DNA from: Streptomyces nymphaeiformis
GTDB taxonomy: Bacteria; Actinomycetota; Actinomycetes; Streptomycetales; Streptomycetaceae
Length of the DNA stretch: 64,000 bases
Direction of reading: 5' to 3'
Assembly (NCBI RefSeq): GCF_014203895.1
Contig: NZ_JACHJY010000007.1
Coordinates: forward strand, 434,001 to 498,000
The notes under the pieces are model-generated. The model made no database searches. It was not told the origin of the DNA and saw only the letters and a program-made list of their open reading frames with translations. The position numbers and the translations under genes were made by a program. This document shows, piece after piece, positions 34,076 through 42,151 of the stretch (position 1 is its first letter; each line of letters opens with the position of its first letter).

Positions 34076-34936
34076 TCACCTGGCAGGGACGGTGATCACC
34101 GGGCAGTGGGCCCGGTGCAGCAGCCCGTGGGCGACGGAGCCGACGCGCATCCCGGTGTATCCGCCGCGGCCTCGACGGCCGATGACGACGGCAAGGGCGT
34201 GCTCGGCGGCGTTCGCGAGCGTCTCTACGGGGGAGCCGATGGGAACCTCGTGGGTGAGCCGGACGTCGGGATACTTCTCCGCCCAGCCCGCGGTGGTTTC
34301 CGAGAGCAGCCGCCGCTCGGCGTGGAACAGCGTGTCGGAGCTGTGCAGGGAGAAGACGGGGGGCTGCCAGACGGCGATGGCACGCAGTGCGCAGCGCCGG
34401 AGGTCGGCTTCCTCAAAGGCCCAGGCCAGGGCTGCTCGGGAGGACTCGCTGCCGTCGACGCCGACCACGAGGTAGGGCATCTCCTGCGTGACGTGTTCGG
34501 CGTCGCCGACGACGACCACTGGGCAGTCCGCTTTCGCGGTGACCGGGACGACCAGGGAACCGGCGCTCAGGTACTCCTCGGTGCGGCTGAGGTGCCGGGA
34601 TCCCAGCACGATCATGCCTGCGTCGTGTGACAGTCCGGCCAGGACCTCTGCTGGGAACCCGTCGAGAAGGGAGGAAGCAGCCTCGACACCCGGCTGCCGG
34701 GCGTTCGCCCAGGCGAGCGCTGTATGCAGAGCTTCTGTTCCCACCTGCCGCTGTGCAAGGTGACGGGGGGTGTCGTCGACGTGTTGGGTGTCGTGGTGCG
34801 GTGGTACCGCGACCACCAGGCGCAGTCCCCGTTCTCGCCGGTGAGCCTCGTCCGCGGCCCAGGCAAGGGCCATGTGCCAGTTCTTGATCGGGTCGATACC
34901 GACGACGATGCTGCCGCGATCCGTGGTGCTGGTCAT
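34076..34936 (-). CDS. Universal stress protein, two tandem domains
   Basis: 286 aa, ATG 34936 overlapping the preceding gene stop (ATGA). Two UspA domains: the first (SIVVGIDPIKNWHMALAWA) is degenerate in the ATP loop (it ends LGSRHLSRTEEYLSAGSLV); the second (LVVGVDGSESSRAALAWA to VIGRRGRGGYTGMRVGSVAH) has the G-2x-G-9x-G-S ATP-binding motif. In Streptomyces and mycobacteria such tandem proteins bind ATP and promote dormancy-like arrest. Middle gene of the USP-USP-ATPase unit. Confidence 0.9.
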   Translation of the reverse strand: MTSTTDRGSIVVGIDPIKNWHMALAWAADEAHRRERGLRLVVAVPPHHDTQHVDDTPRHLAQRQVGTEALHTALAWANARQPGVEAASSLLDGFPAEVLAGLSHDAGMIVLGSRHLSRTEEYLSAGSLVVPVTAKADCPVVVVGDAEHVTQEMPYLVVGVDGSESSRAALAWAFEEADLRRCALRAIAVWQPPVFSLHSSDTLFHAERRLLSETTAGWAEKYPDVRLTHEVPIGSPVETLANAAEHALAVVIGRRGRGGYTGMRVGSVAHGLLHRAHCPVITVPAR

Positions 34937-35835
34937 GACGTGCTCCCATGTCCGGGTCCTTGCCGAGGGATGAGCTCCACGGGGCAGTGGGCGTGCTGCA
35001 GCAGGGTCAGCGTGATCCGGCCGAGCGTCGGTCCGAGGTAGCCGGGCGATCGTCGACCGCCGACGACCAGAAGGTCGGCGTGGTGCGACGCGTCGACGAG
35101 AGCTCCGGGAACGCTGTGGCTCTTCTGGCCGTCGGCCTGCACGGTCAGATTCGGGAACTCCTCCCGGAGCTGGTCCGAGACCGAGGACAGTACGTGTACG
35201 TGATCGCGGGCGCTCCCGTTGCCACCGTTGCGCAGCGCGGCACGTGAGCCGACCGACAGCCCCACATTCCAGATATGCAGGAGCCGCAGAGGCACCTTTC
35301 GCAGCAGGGCTTCGCCGGCCGCCGCACGGCCACAGCCCACGTCGGCCTCGTTCCGGACCGCCGCAAGAACCGCTCCGGCCTCGACGGGCTCTGCGGCCCG
35401 GCGCACCACGACCACGGGCGTGGTGGCTTCAGCCGCGACCTCAAGACCGACCGATCCGAGCAACAGCGAAGAGAATCCGCCGAGACCCCGGTGTCCGACG
35501 ACGATCGTGCCGGTCAGGGCCGCGGCTCGGCGCAGGCTGCCGGGGGCTGCGCCATCAGTGAGTTCCTTGACGACGGCCAGCTTGGGGTGGCGCTCCGTGA
35601 TCGCCTCTGCGGTACGGTCGAGCAGCTCACGCCCTGCTTGCCGGCTCCTGGCGATCTCCGCCTCGGACAGGAACGGGACCGGTGTGTCCGTGTCCACCGC
35701 GTGAACAAGACAGAGAGTGCTGCCCCGCAGCGCCGACTCCGCTGCCGCCCACATCACCGCCGCGTCTGCGGACGGTGATCCGTCCACACCGACGACGACC
35801 CTGCCGAGGCCGGAACGGGCTGTGGTTCCGTTCAT
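34933..35835 (-). CDS. Universal stress protein, two tandem domains
   Basis: 300 aa from ATG 35835 with GGGAGGAGAA upstream; an upstream extension of the frame is rejected. First domain RVVVGVDGSPSADAAVMWA to VVGHRGLGGFSSLLLGSVGL with an intact ATP loop; second domain has a weaker start (PVEAGAVLAAVRNEADVG) and ends LLVVGGRRSPGYLGPTLGRI. First gene of the leftward unit USP-USP-ATPase, with operator pair P2a (35921-35954) 86 bp upstream. Confidence 0.9.
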   Translation of the reverse strand: MNGTTARSGLGRVVVGVDGSPSADAAVMWAAAESALRGSTLCLVHAVDTDTPVPFLSEAEIARSRQAGRELLDRTAEAITERHPKLAVVKELTDGAAPGSLRRAAALTGTIVVGHRGLGGFSSLLLGSVGLEVAAEATTPVVVVRRAAEPVEAGAVLAAVRNEADVGCGRAAAGEALLRKVPLRLLHIWNVGLSVGSRAALRNGGNGSARDHVHVLSSVSDQLREEFPNLTVQADGQKSHSVPGALVDASHHADLLVVGGRRSPGYLGPTLGRITLTLLQHAHCPVELIPRQGPGHGSTS

Positions 35836-35920
35836 GGCTTCTCCTCCCAGGGGCCGAGAGACCTCCTTCCACTCTGGCAACTGGGCTCGGGAGGCTGGAG
35901 GGCCGCTGGGGGCAATGACG

Positions 35921-35954
35921 GGACCAATAGTCCCCGCCCTCGGCCGGGCGGGGC
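35921..35954. promoter_or_regulatory. Operator pair P2a for leftward USP unit
   Basis: GGACCAATAGTCCC (35921-35934, within the longer palindrome GGGACCAATAGTCCC) and a weaker CGGCC-GGGC-GGGGC at 35941-35954; centres 20 bp apart. It lies about 90 bp from the start at 35835. Confidence 0.6.
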
Positions 35955-35972
35955 GCGACCGCTGCAATGACG

Positions 35973-36007
35973 AGCCCGTTCGGTCCTGAGGGTGGACCGT
36001 TCGGCCC
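35973..36007. promoter_or_regulatory. Operator pair P2b for rightward CBS unit
   Basis: AGCCCGTTCGGTCC (35973-35986) and GGACCGTTCGGCCC (35994-36007); centres 21 bp apart, about 80 bp before the CBS gene at 36084. With P2a it gives each arm of the divergent promoter its own pair. Confidence 0.65.
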
Positions 36008-36083
36008 TCGCGGGCCCCGCGCGCGCGTCGGAGGGTGGTGGCGTAGGAAGCACCGTCCGGACCCTCGAACGGGAGGCGCGGTG

Positions 36084-36707
36084 ATGAAGCAGATGAAGGT
36101 CGGCGGTCTGATGACCGACAACGTGCTCTCCGCCGTCCCTGCGACGTCGTTCAGGGAAGTGGCCAAGATGCTCGCCGAGCACGACATCAGCGGGGTCCCC
36201 GTCGTGGACGACGACGACCATGTCGTCGGAGTCGTCTCCGAGAGCGACCTCCTGGCCCGCCACGAGCTGACCGCGCGGGACCTGATGACCACGCCGGCCG
36301 TCACCGTTCACGCCGAGGAGACGGTTGCGGACGCGGCACGGCTGATGGTGCGCCGCGGAGTCGAGCGCCTTCCCGTCGTCGACGAAGAAGAACGACTGGT
36401 GGGCATCGTGACCCGCCGCGATCTGCTCTGTGTCTACCTCCGCCCGGATGCGGAGATACGGCGCCGCATCCGTGAGGACGTCCTCTCGGATGTCATGGAG
36501 CTGCCCGCGGACGCGGTGGACGTGCACGTCCTCGACGGCGTGGTGACGCTGGGCGGCCGCCTCCGGCGGCGGAGTCAGGCCCTGATGCTCGTCGGACTCG
36601 CCGAGCGCGTGGACGGCGTCGTCGCCGTCGTGGACCGGCTCTCCTTCCACGAAGACGACACACCTCTCACCCACCCCACCCGGACTCCCCACGACATCTC
36701 TTGGTGA
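36084..36707 (+). CDS. CBS-domain pair with BON domain
   Basis: 207 aa, ATG 36084 (GTG 36081 is possible); GGGAGG lies upstream. Two CBS repeats (GGLMTDNVLSAVPATSFREV to GVVSESDLLARHE, and DLMTTPAVTVHAEETVADAA to GIVTRRDLLCVYLR) are closely spaced, followed by a BON-like tail (DAVDVHVLDGVVTLGGRL to VDGVVAVVDRL). The end is 22 bp before the Acg-like gene, so co-transcription is likely. Confidence 0.9.
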   Translation: MKQMKVGGLMTDNVLSAVPATSFREVAKMLAEHDISGVPVVDDDDHVVGVVSESDLLARHELTARDLMTTPAVTVHAEETVADAARLMVRRGVERLPVVDEEERLVGIVTRRDLLCVYLRPDAEIRRRIREDVLSDVMELPADAVDVHVLDGVVTLGGRLRRRSQALMLVGLAERVDGVVAVVDRLSFHEDDTPLTHPTRTPHDISW

Positions 36708-36729
36708 GTCACCGCAGACAGGACGAACC

Positions 36730-37719
36730 GTGTCCACCACCGCCCTGACCCGACCACTCGTGACGTCGCTGATCGAAGACGCCGTCACGGCTCCCTCGAT
36801 GCACAACGCACAGCCCTGGAAGTTCGTCCACAAGACCGGCACCGGAGTCATCGAACTGCACGGGGATCCGCTGCGCGCCCTGCCGCGCGAGGACCCGGAC
36901 CACCGCGCCCTCCACCTCGGCTGCGGCGCCGCCCTGTTCAACCTGCGCGTCGCCGCCGCGCACCGGGGCCTGCGTCCCGTGGTCCGGCTACTCCCCTCTC
37001 CCGATGACCCGTGGCATCTCGCCGACGTGCGCCTCGACAGTCCCGACGACGCCGACAGCGAACTGGTCGTACTGCATGCCGCGGTGTCGCGTCGGCACAC
37101 CAGTCGCTTCCCCTTCACCGAGGAGCAGATCCCCTCCGAGGTGATCGACGGGCTGCGGGGCGCAGCTCTGCTGGAGGGCTGTCGGCTCGTCGTCCCCGGG
37201 GCCTGGCACACCGACACCGTCATGGATCTCGTCCACGTCTCCGAGCTGTTCGAGGCGGCGGACGAGGCAGTGCGCGCGGAGATCGCCGCCTGGACGCGCA
37301 CAGGTGCTGCCGGGGAAGGACCCGGCACCGAAGGCATCCCGGCGTACGCCTTCGGCCCGAGGCAGTACGACGTGACCTCCCCCGTCAGGGACTTCGGCGC
37401 TCCCCGCCGGGTGCCCGGCCGGGTCTCGGCACGCTTCGAGAAGAGGCCGCAGATCGCACTGCTCGGTACGGTCGGCGACACCCGGGAGGAATGGCTGAAG
37501 GCCGGCCAGGCCATGCAAAGGGTTCTGCTGCAGGCCACCCTCGACGGCCTCTCCACCTCCCTCATGTCCCAGCCGCTGGAGTGGCCGGAGCTCCGTGCCG
37601 ACGCCCGCGATCCCGGCTCGACGATCGGCTTCGTCCATATGGTGTTCCGCCTGGGCTACGGGCCCCACGGTCGGGCCACGCCACGCCGTCCGGTCTCCGA
37701 GGTGCTCACCTTCGACTGA
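36730..37719 (+). CDS. Acg-family nitroreductase-like FMN protein
   Basis: 329 aa, GTG 36730. The sequence begins with the Acg signature IEDAVTAPSMHNAQPWKFVH and carries a repeat of the nitroreductase fold (LHAAVSRRHTSRFPFTEEQI, and near the C-terminus AGQAMQRVLLQATLDGLSTS). Its length equals that of mycobacterial Acg (Rv2032), which binds and sequesters FMN and is part of the DosR regulon. In this family the second nitroreductase half often lacks catalytic parts. Likely operonic with the CBS gene upstream. Confidence 0.88.
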   Translation: MSTTALTRPLVTSLIEDAVTAPSMHNAQPWKFVHKTGTGVIELHGDPLRALPREDPDHRALHLGCGAALFNLRVAAAHRGLRPVVRLLPSPDDPWHLADVRLDSPDDADSELVVLHAAVSRRHTSRFPFTEEQIPSEVIDGLRGAALLEGCRLVVPGAWHTDTVMDLVHVSELFEAADEAVRAEIAAWTRTGAAGEGPGTEGIPAYAFGPRQYDVTSPVRDFGAPRRVPGRVSARFEKRPQIALLGTVGDTREEWLKAGQAMQRVLLQATLDGLSTSLMSQPLEWPELRADARDPGSTIGFVHMVFRLGYGPHGRATPRRPVSEVLTFD

Positions 37720-37746
37720 ACCGCTTCTCACGGACAGAGCCACTTC

Positions 37747-40137
37747 TCACAGACGGAACCAACGCTCCTGTCCGGGTGCGACGGTGACCCTCCGGTCGCC
37801 GGGGAGGACGACTGCGAGCGGACCCTCGGGCGAGGCGGGTACCCGGATGGCAAGCCGACCGGGAAGTATCCGCAGGCGCACCCCTCGATGACGGCCGACG
37901 CACAGGGTGAAGGTGAACCGGGGGATCTCCGCCAGCGGCACCGGAGCGACCCGAAGCCCCTCCGGTCCCGTTTCGAGGCCCGTGATCCCGCGTTCGACGA
38001 GGTCGACCGTGCCGGCCATCGCGCCGAGATGGATGCCCTCGCCGGTCGTGCCGCCCTGAACGTCGGCCGCGTCGGCGAGCAGGGCCTCCTCGCAGTATCG
38101 CCAGGCATCAGCGCCCATCTGCCGGGCCAGCACCCAACCGTGGACGAGGCTGCTGAGCGTGGAGCCGTGGCTGGTGCGCCGCAGGTAGTACGAGACGGTC
38201 GCACGCCACACCTCGTCGTCCAGCGCGTACCCGAGCCGGCCGAACAGGCCGTACAGCTCCTCGGACCGGAAGAGGTAGCCGAGCATGAGGGTGTCCGCCT
38301 GCTTCGACGCCTGGTAACGATTGACCGTGTCGCCCTCGGCCTCCAGGATCCGGTCGAGGCGGCGAATGTCGCCGTACCTTGCCCGGTACGCCTCCCAGTC
38401 GAGCTCCGCCAGCTCCCCAAAGCCGTCGAACTGACTCACTACACCCTGGTGGAACGGCACGTACAGCCGGCGGGAGACGTCCTCCCAGCGAGCCAGTTCC
38501 CCGTCGTCCAAAGGCAGTTGCTCCGAGAGTTCCGAGCGACGGGTCTCGGGCAGTTCGCCGAGCAGGTCGAGGCCACGGGCGAGCACCCAGGCGGCGGTCG
38601 CATTGGTATAGGCGTTGTCGTCGATGCCCGCAGTCGTGGCATCGGGATAGGTGTCGTGGAACTCGTCCGGGCCTACGACGCCCCGGATGCGGTAGCGACC
38701 GAGCTCGGGGTCGAACCTGGCGGCCCCGGCCCAGTAGCGGGCGACCTCGAGGAGGATCTCGGCCCCGGCGGAGTGGAGGAATCCGCGGTCTCCGGTGGCC
38801 TGCGCGTACCGCCAGACGTTGTACGCGACGGCGGAGCCCACATGGCGTTGGAGCCGTGAGTGGTCGACCAGCCAGCGTCCCGAACGCGGGTTGAGGTGCA
38901 GAGTCTGGGTCTCCTCCCGGCCCGAACTCGCGCTCTGCCATGGATACATCGCCCCCTGCTGACCAGCGAGGCGGGCGGCCGAGCGGGCGGCCGGCAATCG
39001 ACGGTGCCGGTACATGAGCAGCGCCCGGGCCACCTCGGGGAAGTGCAGGTCGAGGTAGGGCAGGACGAAGAGCTCGTCCCAGAAGACGTGCCCCCGGTAC
39101 GCCTCTCCGTGCAGCCCTCGCGCGGGCACGCCCACGTCGAGGCCCGCCGTGTTCGGGGAGAGCGTCTGCAGCAGGTGGAACACGTGCAGCCGCAGGATAC
39201 GGCCCGCCTCACCGGGCACGTGCAACTCGCCCTGCTCCCAGACACGCTGCCACGCGGCCTTGTGGGTCGATACCAGCCGGGGGAAGGCCGGAGCACGAGC
39301 GATCGCGTCGACGGCTGTCGAGAGCGGGTCGGCGGCGGGCCGGTCCGTCGAGGTGTGCAGTGCCAGGGTCTTGACGACCATGGCCGAGCGGCGGGAGGCG
39401 ATGGGCAGCTGATACGTCTGCACGGTGCCAGCCGGCGTGGCCGCCTCCCGAGCGCGCCGTACGGGATGGGTGACCGTGCGCACGGCCATAGCGACTCTCA
39501 TGCCGGGGTCGACGGTACGGCAGGAGAGCCAGGCGACACCCTCGGGCTGGAATCCGGCCCGGTGATCTATGAGGTGACGCCCTTCAAGGTGCCGATAACG
39601 CTCCACTCCGGCGTTCGTGACCGCGCCATCGAGAACGGACTGCACCTCGACGGAACCGCTCCAGCCGTAGGCCCGGAACAAGGTGCTCTGCGCCGCCAAC
39701 CCGGAGTCCCCCATGTGCACGACGCGGACATGGCTGACGCGCAGGCCCCGCCCCCGGGCGTCCTCGAAGAACAGACGCCGGGTGAGCACACCCGCGCGCA
39801 GGTCGAGACGGACATCGAAATGACGCAGCTCCCCGGCGTCGGGGGTCAGCCAGTCGCCGGCCGGACCGTCGTCCGGCAGGCAGCGATAGCGCAGAAGCGT
39901 CCAGTTCGGAAGATTGACGAGGTCCTCGTTCTCGACCCGCTCCCCCGCGACGACCGAGGCGACCCGGTCGTAGCAGCCAGCCAGATAAGTGCCCGGGTAG
40001 TGCGGGCCTCCGGCGGTGCACTCGGGAGCGGAGCCCCGAGTGGCGAACCGGCCGTTGCCGAGGGAGCAGAGTGCTTCCACGAGCGGCTCGCGTTCCGGGT
40101 CGTAACGGTCGTAGCCCCACGTCCAACCGGTGGTCAT
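37747..40137 (-). CDS. Glycoside hydrolase family 65 (disaccharide phosphorylase-like)
   Basis: 796 aa, ATG 40137 overlapping the stop of the HAD gene (ATGA). Family features in order: N-terminal beta-sandwich (SLGNGRFATRGSAPE), linker helices, (alpha/alpha)6 barrel with GHVFWDELFVLPYLDLHFPE, the catalytic acid in GVVGPDEFHDTYPD (Glu492), and the phosphate-site region KQADTLMLGYLF and RRTSHGSTLSSLVHGW. GH65 enzymes such as trehalose, maltose or kojibiose phosphorylase release beta-glucose-1-phosphate. The HAD gene upstream is a beta-phosphoglucomutase type, which would convert that product, so phosphorolytic use of a storage disaccharide is likely. Substrate not determinable here. Confidence 0.88.
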   Translation of the reverse strand: MTTGWTWGYDRYDPEREPLVEALCSLGNGRFATRGSAPECTAGGPHYPGTYLAGCYDRVASVVAGERVENEDLVNLPNWTLLRYRCLPDDGPAGDWLTPDAGELRHFDVRLDLRAGVLTRRLFFEDARGRGLRVSHVRVVHMGDSGLAAQSTLFRAYGWSGSVEVQSVLDGAVTNAGVERYRHLEGRHLIDHRAGFQPEGVAWLSCRTVDPGMRVAMAVRTVTHPVRRAREAATPAGTVQTYQLPIASRRSAMVVKTLALHTSTDRPAADPLSTAVDAIARAPAFPRLVSTHKAAWQRVWEQGELHVPGEAGRILRLHVFHLLQTLSPNTAGLDVGVPARGLHGEAYRGHVFWDELFVLPYLDLHFPEVARALLMYRHRRLPAARSAARLAGQQGAMYPWQSASSGREETQTLHLNPRSGRWLVDHSRLQRHVGSAVAYNVWRYAQATGDRGFLHSAGAEILLEVARYWAGAARFDPELGRYRIRGVVGPDEFHDTYPDATTAGIDDNAYTNATAAWVLARGLDLLGELPETRRSELSEQLPLDDGELARWEDVSRRLYVPFHQGVVSQFDGFGELAELDWEAYRARYGDIRRLDRILEAEGDTVNRYQASKQADTLMLGYLFRSEELYGLFGRLGYALDDEVWRATVSYYLRRTSHGSTLSSLVHGWVLARQMGADAWRYCEEALLADAADVQGGTTGEGIHLGAMAGTVDLVERGITGLETGPEGLRVAPVPLAEIPRFTFTLCVGRHRGVRLRILPGRLAIRVPASPEGPLAVVLPGDRRVTVAPGQERWFRL

Positions 40138-40907
40138 CCGCGCTCACCCCACACGCTCCGGACCAGCGTCGTGAGGTCGGGAACCACCAGGTCGGCCCCC
40201 TGCTCTCGCAGGAGGTGGGCAGTGCGCCGCAGCGGGGTGCGGTCGACTCCGACGACGAGCCCGAAGCCGCCACGACGAGCTGCCTCGACTCCAGCGAGCG
40301 CGTCCTCGACGACCGCGGTCTCCCGCGGGCGGCTTCCGAGGAGGACCGCCGCTCGCAGGAAGAGCGCGGGATCCGGCTTGCCGGCAAGGCCGAGCCGGGC
40401 GGCGTCCTCGCCGTCCACGATCACCGCGAGGAGACCGGCGAGCCCCGCGGCACGGATCAGTGCCCGGGCGTGTTTGGAGGCGGACACCGCGGCGCACGGG
40501 ACCCCCGCCGTGTGCAGGGCCGCGAGAGCAGGCCGGGCGTCGGCGAAAGCCGTGACGCCTTCCGTACGAAGCAGATCGACGAACGCCTGCTCCTTGTGTG
40601 CCGCGACGCCCCAGACCGTGCCGCAGCCCGGCGCGTCGTGCGGCTCTCCCGCCGGGAGGTGGAGACCACGGGCGGTGAGGAAGGCCGCGGCACCGTCGTA
40701 CCGGGACCTGCCGTCGACGAGCCGACGGTACTCGGCATCCGCGTCGAAGGGCGGCTGTGTCCCGATGCCGGGCGCCAGTCGGTCGAGGCAGGCGTCGAAC
40801 GCGACTTTCCACGCCGCCGCGTGCACGACGGCGGAGTCGAGCAGAACGCCGTCGGTGTCGAGGACAACACCGTTCGGCGGCCCGGAACCCGGGCCTGGGC
40901 CGTTCAT
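40134..40907 (-). CDS. HAD hydrolase, beta-phosphoglucomutase type
   Basis: 257 aa, ATG 40907, which shares one base with the dehydrogenase stop (TGATG). HAD motif I LDTDGVLLDS (Asp17, Asp19), cap domain residues about 30-120, motif II VSASK, motif III with LGLAGKPDPALFLRA, and motif IV VVEDALAGVEAAR. This set is typical of beta-phosphoglucomutases, which interconvert beta-G1P and G6P. The coupling to GH65 supports that role. Confidence 0.88.
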   Translation of the reverse strand: MNGPGPGSGPPNGVVLDTDGVLLDSAVVHAAAWKVAFDACLDRLAPGIGTQPPFDADAEYRRLVDGRSRYDGAAAFLTARGLHLPAGEPHDAPGCGTVWGVAAHKEQAFVDLLRTEGVTAFADARPALAALHTAGVPCAAVSASKHARALIRAAGLAGLLAVIVDGEDAARLGLAGKPDPALFLRAAVLLGSRPRETAVVEDALAGVEAARRGGFGLVVGVDRTPLRRTAHLLREQGADLVVPDLTTLVRSVWGERG

Positions 40908-41977
40908 CAGGCCGCCGGCGCGTCGGGGAGGCTCACGACCGTGTGTCGCGGGCCGCCCAGCGCGACCTTGATGGCGCCGGTCTCGGCCGCGCGGCCGAAA
41001 ACCTCGTACGCCTCCTCCATCTCCCCCAGCTCGAACCGGTGGGTGATCAGCTCCGCCGACGGCAGCCGCCCTGCGGCCATCATGCGCAGCAGCATGGGCG
41101 TGGACGAGGTGTCCACCAGCCCGGTGACGTCCCTGATCCACAGGTCTTCGAGGTGGAGGGCCGCCGGCTTGCCGTGCACACCGATGTTGGCGACCCGGCC
41201 ACCGGGCCGGACCATCCGCGTGCACATCTCGAACGCCTCCGGGACACCGACGGCCTCCATCACGACATCGGCACCGAGGCCCTCGGTCAGATCCGCGACC
41301 AGCTGTTCGGGATCCTCTCCCGCGTTCACGATGGCGTCCGCGCCAAGGGCACGGGCGGCGGCCAGCCGCGACTCGGCCAGGTCGACGGCGACGATCCGGC
41401 CCGGACTGTAGAAGCCGGCGGTGGCGATGGCGGCGAGACCGATGGGGCCCGCTCCGACGACGACCACCGTGTCGGCGGGGTGCACGGCACCGTTCAGGAC
41501 CCCGACCTCGTAGGACGTGGGGAAGATGTCGGCGAGGAGGACGGCGTCGGAGCCGTCGATCGAGTCCGGCAGCGGATGGACGGACAGATCGGCGAAGGGC
41601 ACACGGACGTATTCGGCCTGTGTCCCGTCGATGGTGTGGCCGAGGATCCAGCCACCTCCGCCACGGCACTGTCCGTAGCGGCTCTCACGGCAGAAGCGGC
41701 ACCTGCCGCAGGCGGAGATGCAGGAGATCAAAACGCGGTCACCGGGCCGTACCGTGCGGACGTCGCCGCCGGTCTCGACCACGGTGCCCACCGCCTCGTG
41801 TCCGAGGACCCGGCCGGGCGTCACCTCCTGCACGTCCCCCTTGAGGATGTGCAGGTCCGTGCCGCAGATGGTGACGACGTCGACCCGGACGATCGCATCG
41901 GCGGGGTCCTCGATGCCTGGATCGGGTGCGTCCTGCCAGGCGATCCGGCCCGGCCCCTGGAAGACGAGTGCCTTCAT
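40907..41977 (-). CDS. Zinc-dependent alcohol dehydrogenase
   Basis: 356 aa from ATG 41977, with AGGTGGG upstream (GTG 41986 also possible). MDR family: catalytic zinc ligands Cys38 and His60 with Glu61 (CGTDLH, GHE), structural zinc cluster Cys90, Cys93, Cys96, Cys104, and a nucleotide fold VVVVGAGPIGLAAIATAG. A DLAESRL segment follows it, with Asp at the position that favours NAD. Could serve to re-oxidise NADH under low oxygen. First gene of the leftward ADH-HAD-GH65 unit; faces the MBL-fold gene across a promoter region with operator pair P3. Confidence 0.9.
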   Translation of the reverse strand: MKALVFQGPGRIAWQDAPDPGIEDPADAIVRVDVVTICGTDLHILKGDVQEVTPGRVLGHEAVGTVVETGGDVRTVRPGDRVLISCISACGRCRFCRESRYGQCRGGGGWILGHTIDGTQAEYVRVPFADLSVHPLPDSIDGSDAVLLADIFPTSYEVGVLNGAVHPADTVVVVGAGPIGLAAIATAGFYSPGRIVAVDLAESRLAAARALGADAIVNAGEDPEQLVADLTEGLGADVVMEAVGVPEAFEMCTRMVRPGGRVANIGVHGKPAALHLEDLWIRDVTGLVDTSSTPMLLRMMAAGRLPSAELITHRFELGEMEEAYEVFGRAAETGAIKVALGGPRHTVVSLPDAPAA

Positions 41978-42075
41978 GGCGCCCACCTGCTTCCTGTCGC
42001 GCGTCGCTGCGGTCCTCGCCTACCAGGCTCCGCGGAGCCCTTCGCCGGCACATGAGCCGGTCGGCCCCCGAAAAG

Positions 42076-42107
42076 GGCCCGCTCGGACCTCCGGACCGGG
42101 CCGGTCC
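42076..42107. promoter_or_regulatory. Operator pair P3 between dehydrogenase and RNase genes
   Basis: GGCCCGCTCGGACC (42076-42089) and the perfect palindrome GGACCGGGCCGGTCC (42093-42107). Centre spacing is about 17.5 bp, the least regular pair of the set. It is 45-75 bp before the RNase start (42152) and about 105 bp before the dehydrogenase start. Confidence 0.5.
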
Positions 42108-42151
42108 GGATGCGAAGGTGGAGGCTGGTCCACTCCGAAGGAGGGCTGGCC

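Noticed and set aside
31834..34630. Two long plus-strand frames opposite the ATPase at 31447-34068
   Set aside because: Antisense shadows of a well-defined P-type ATPase.
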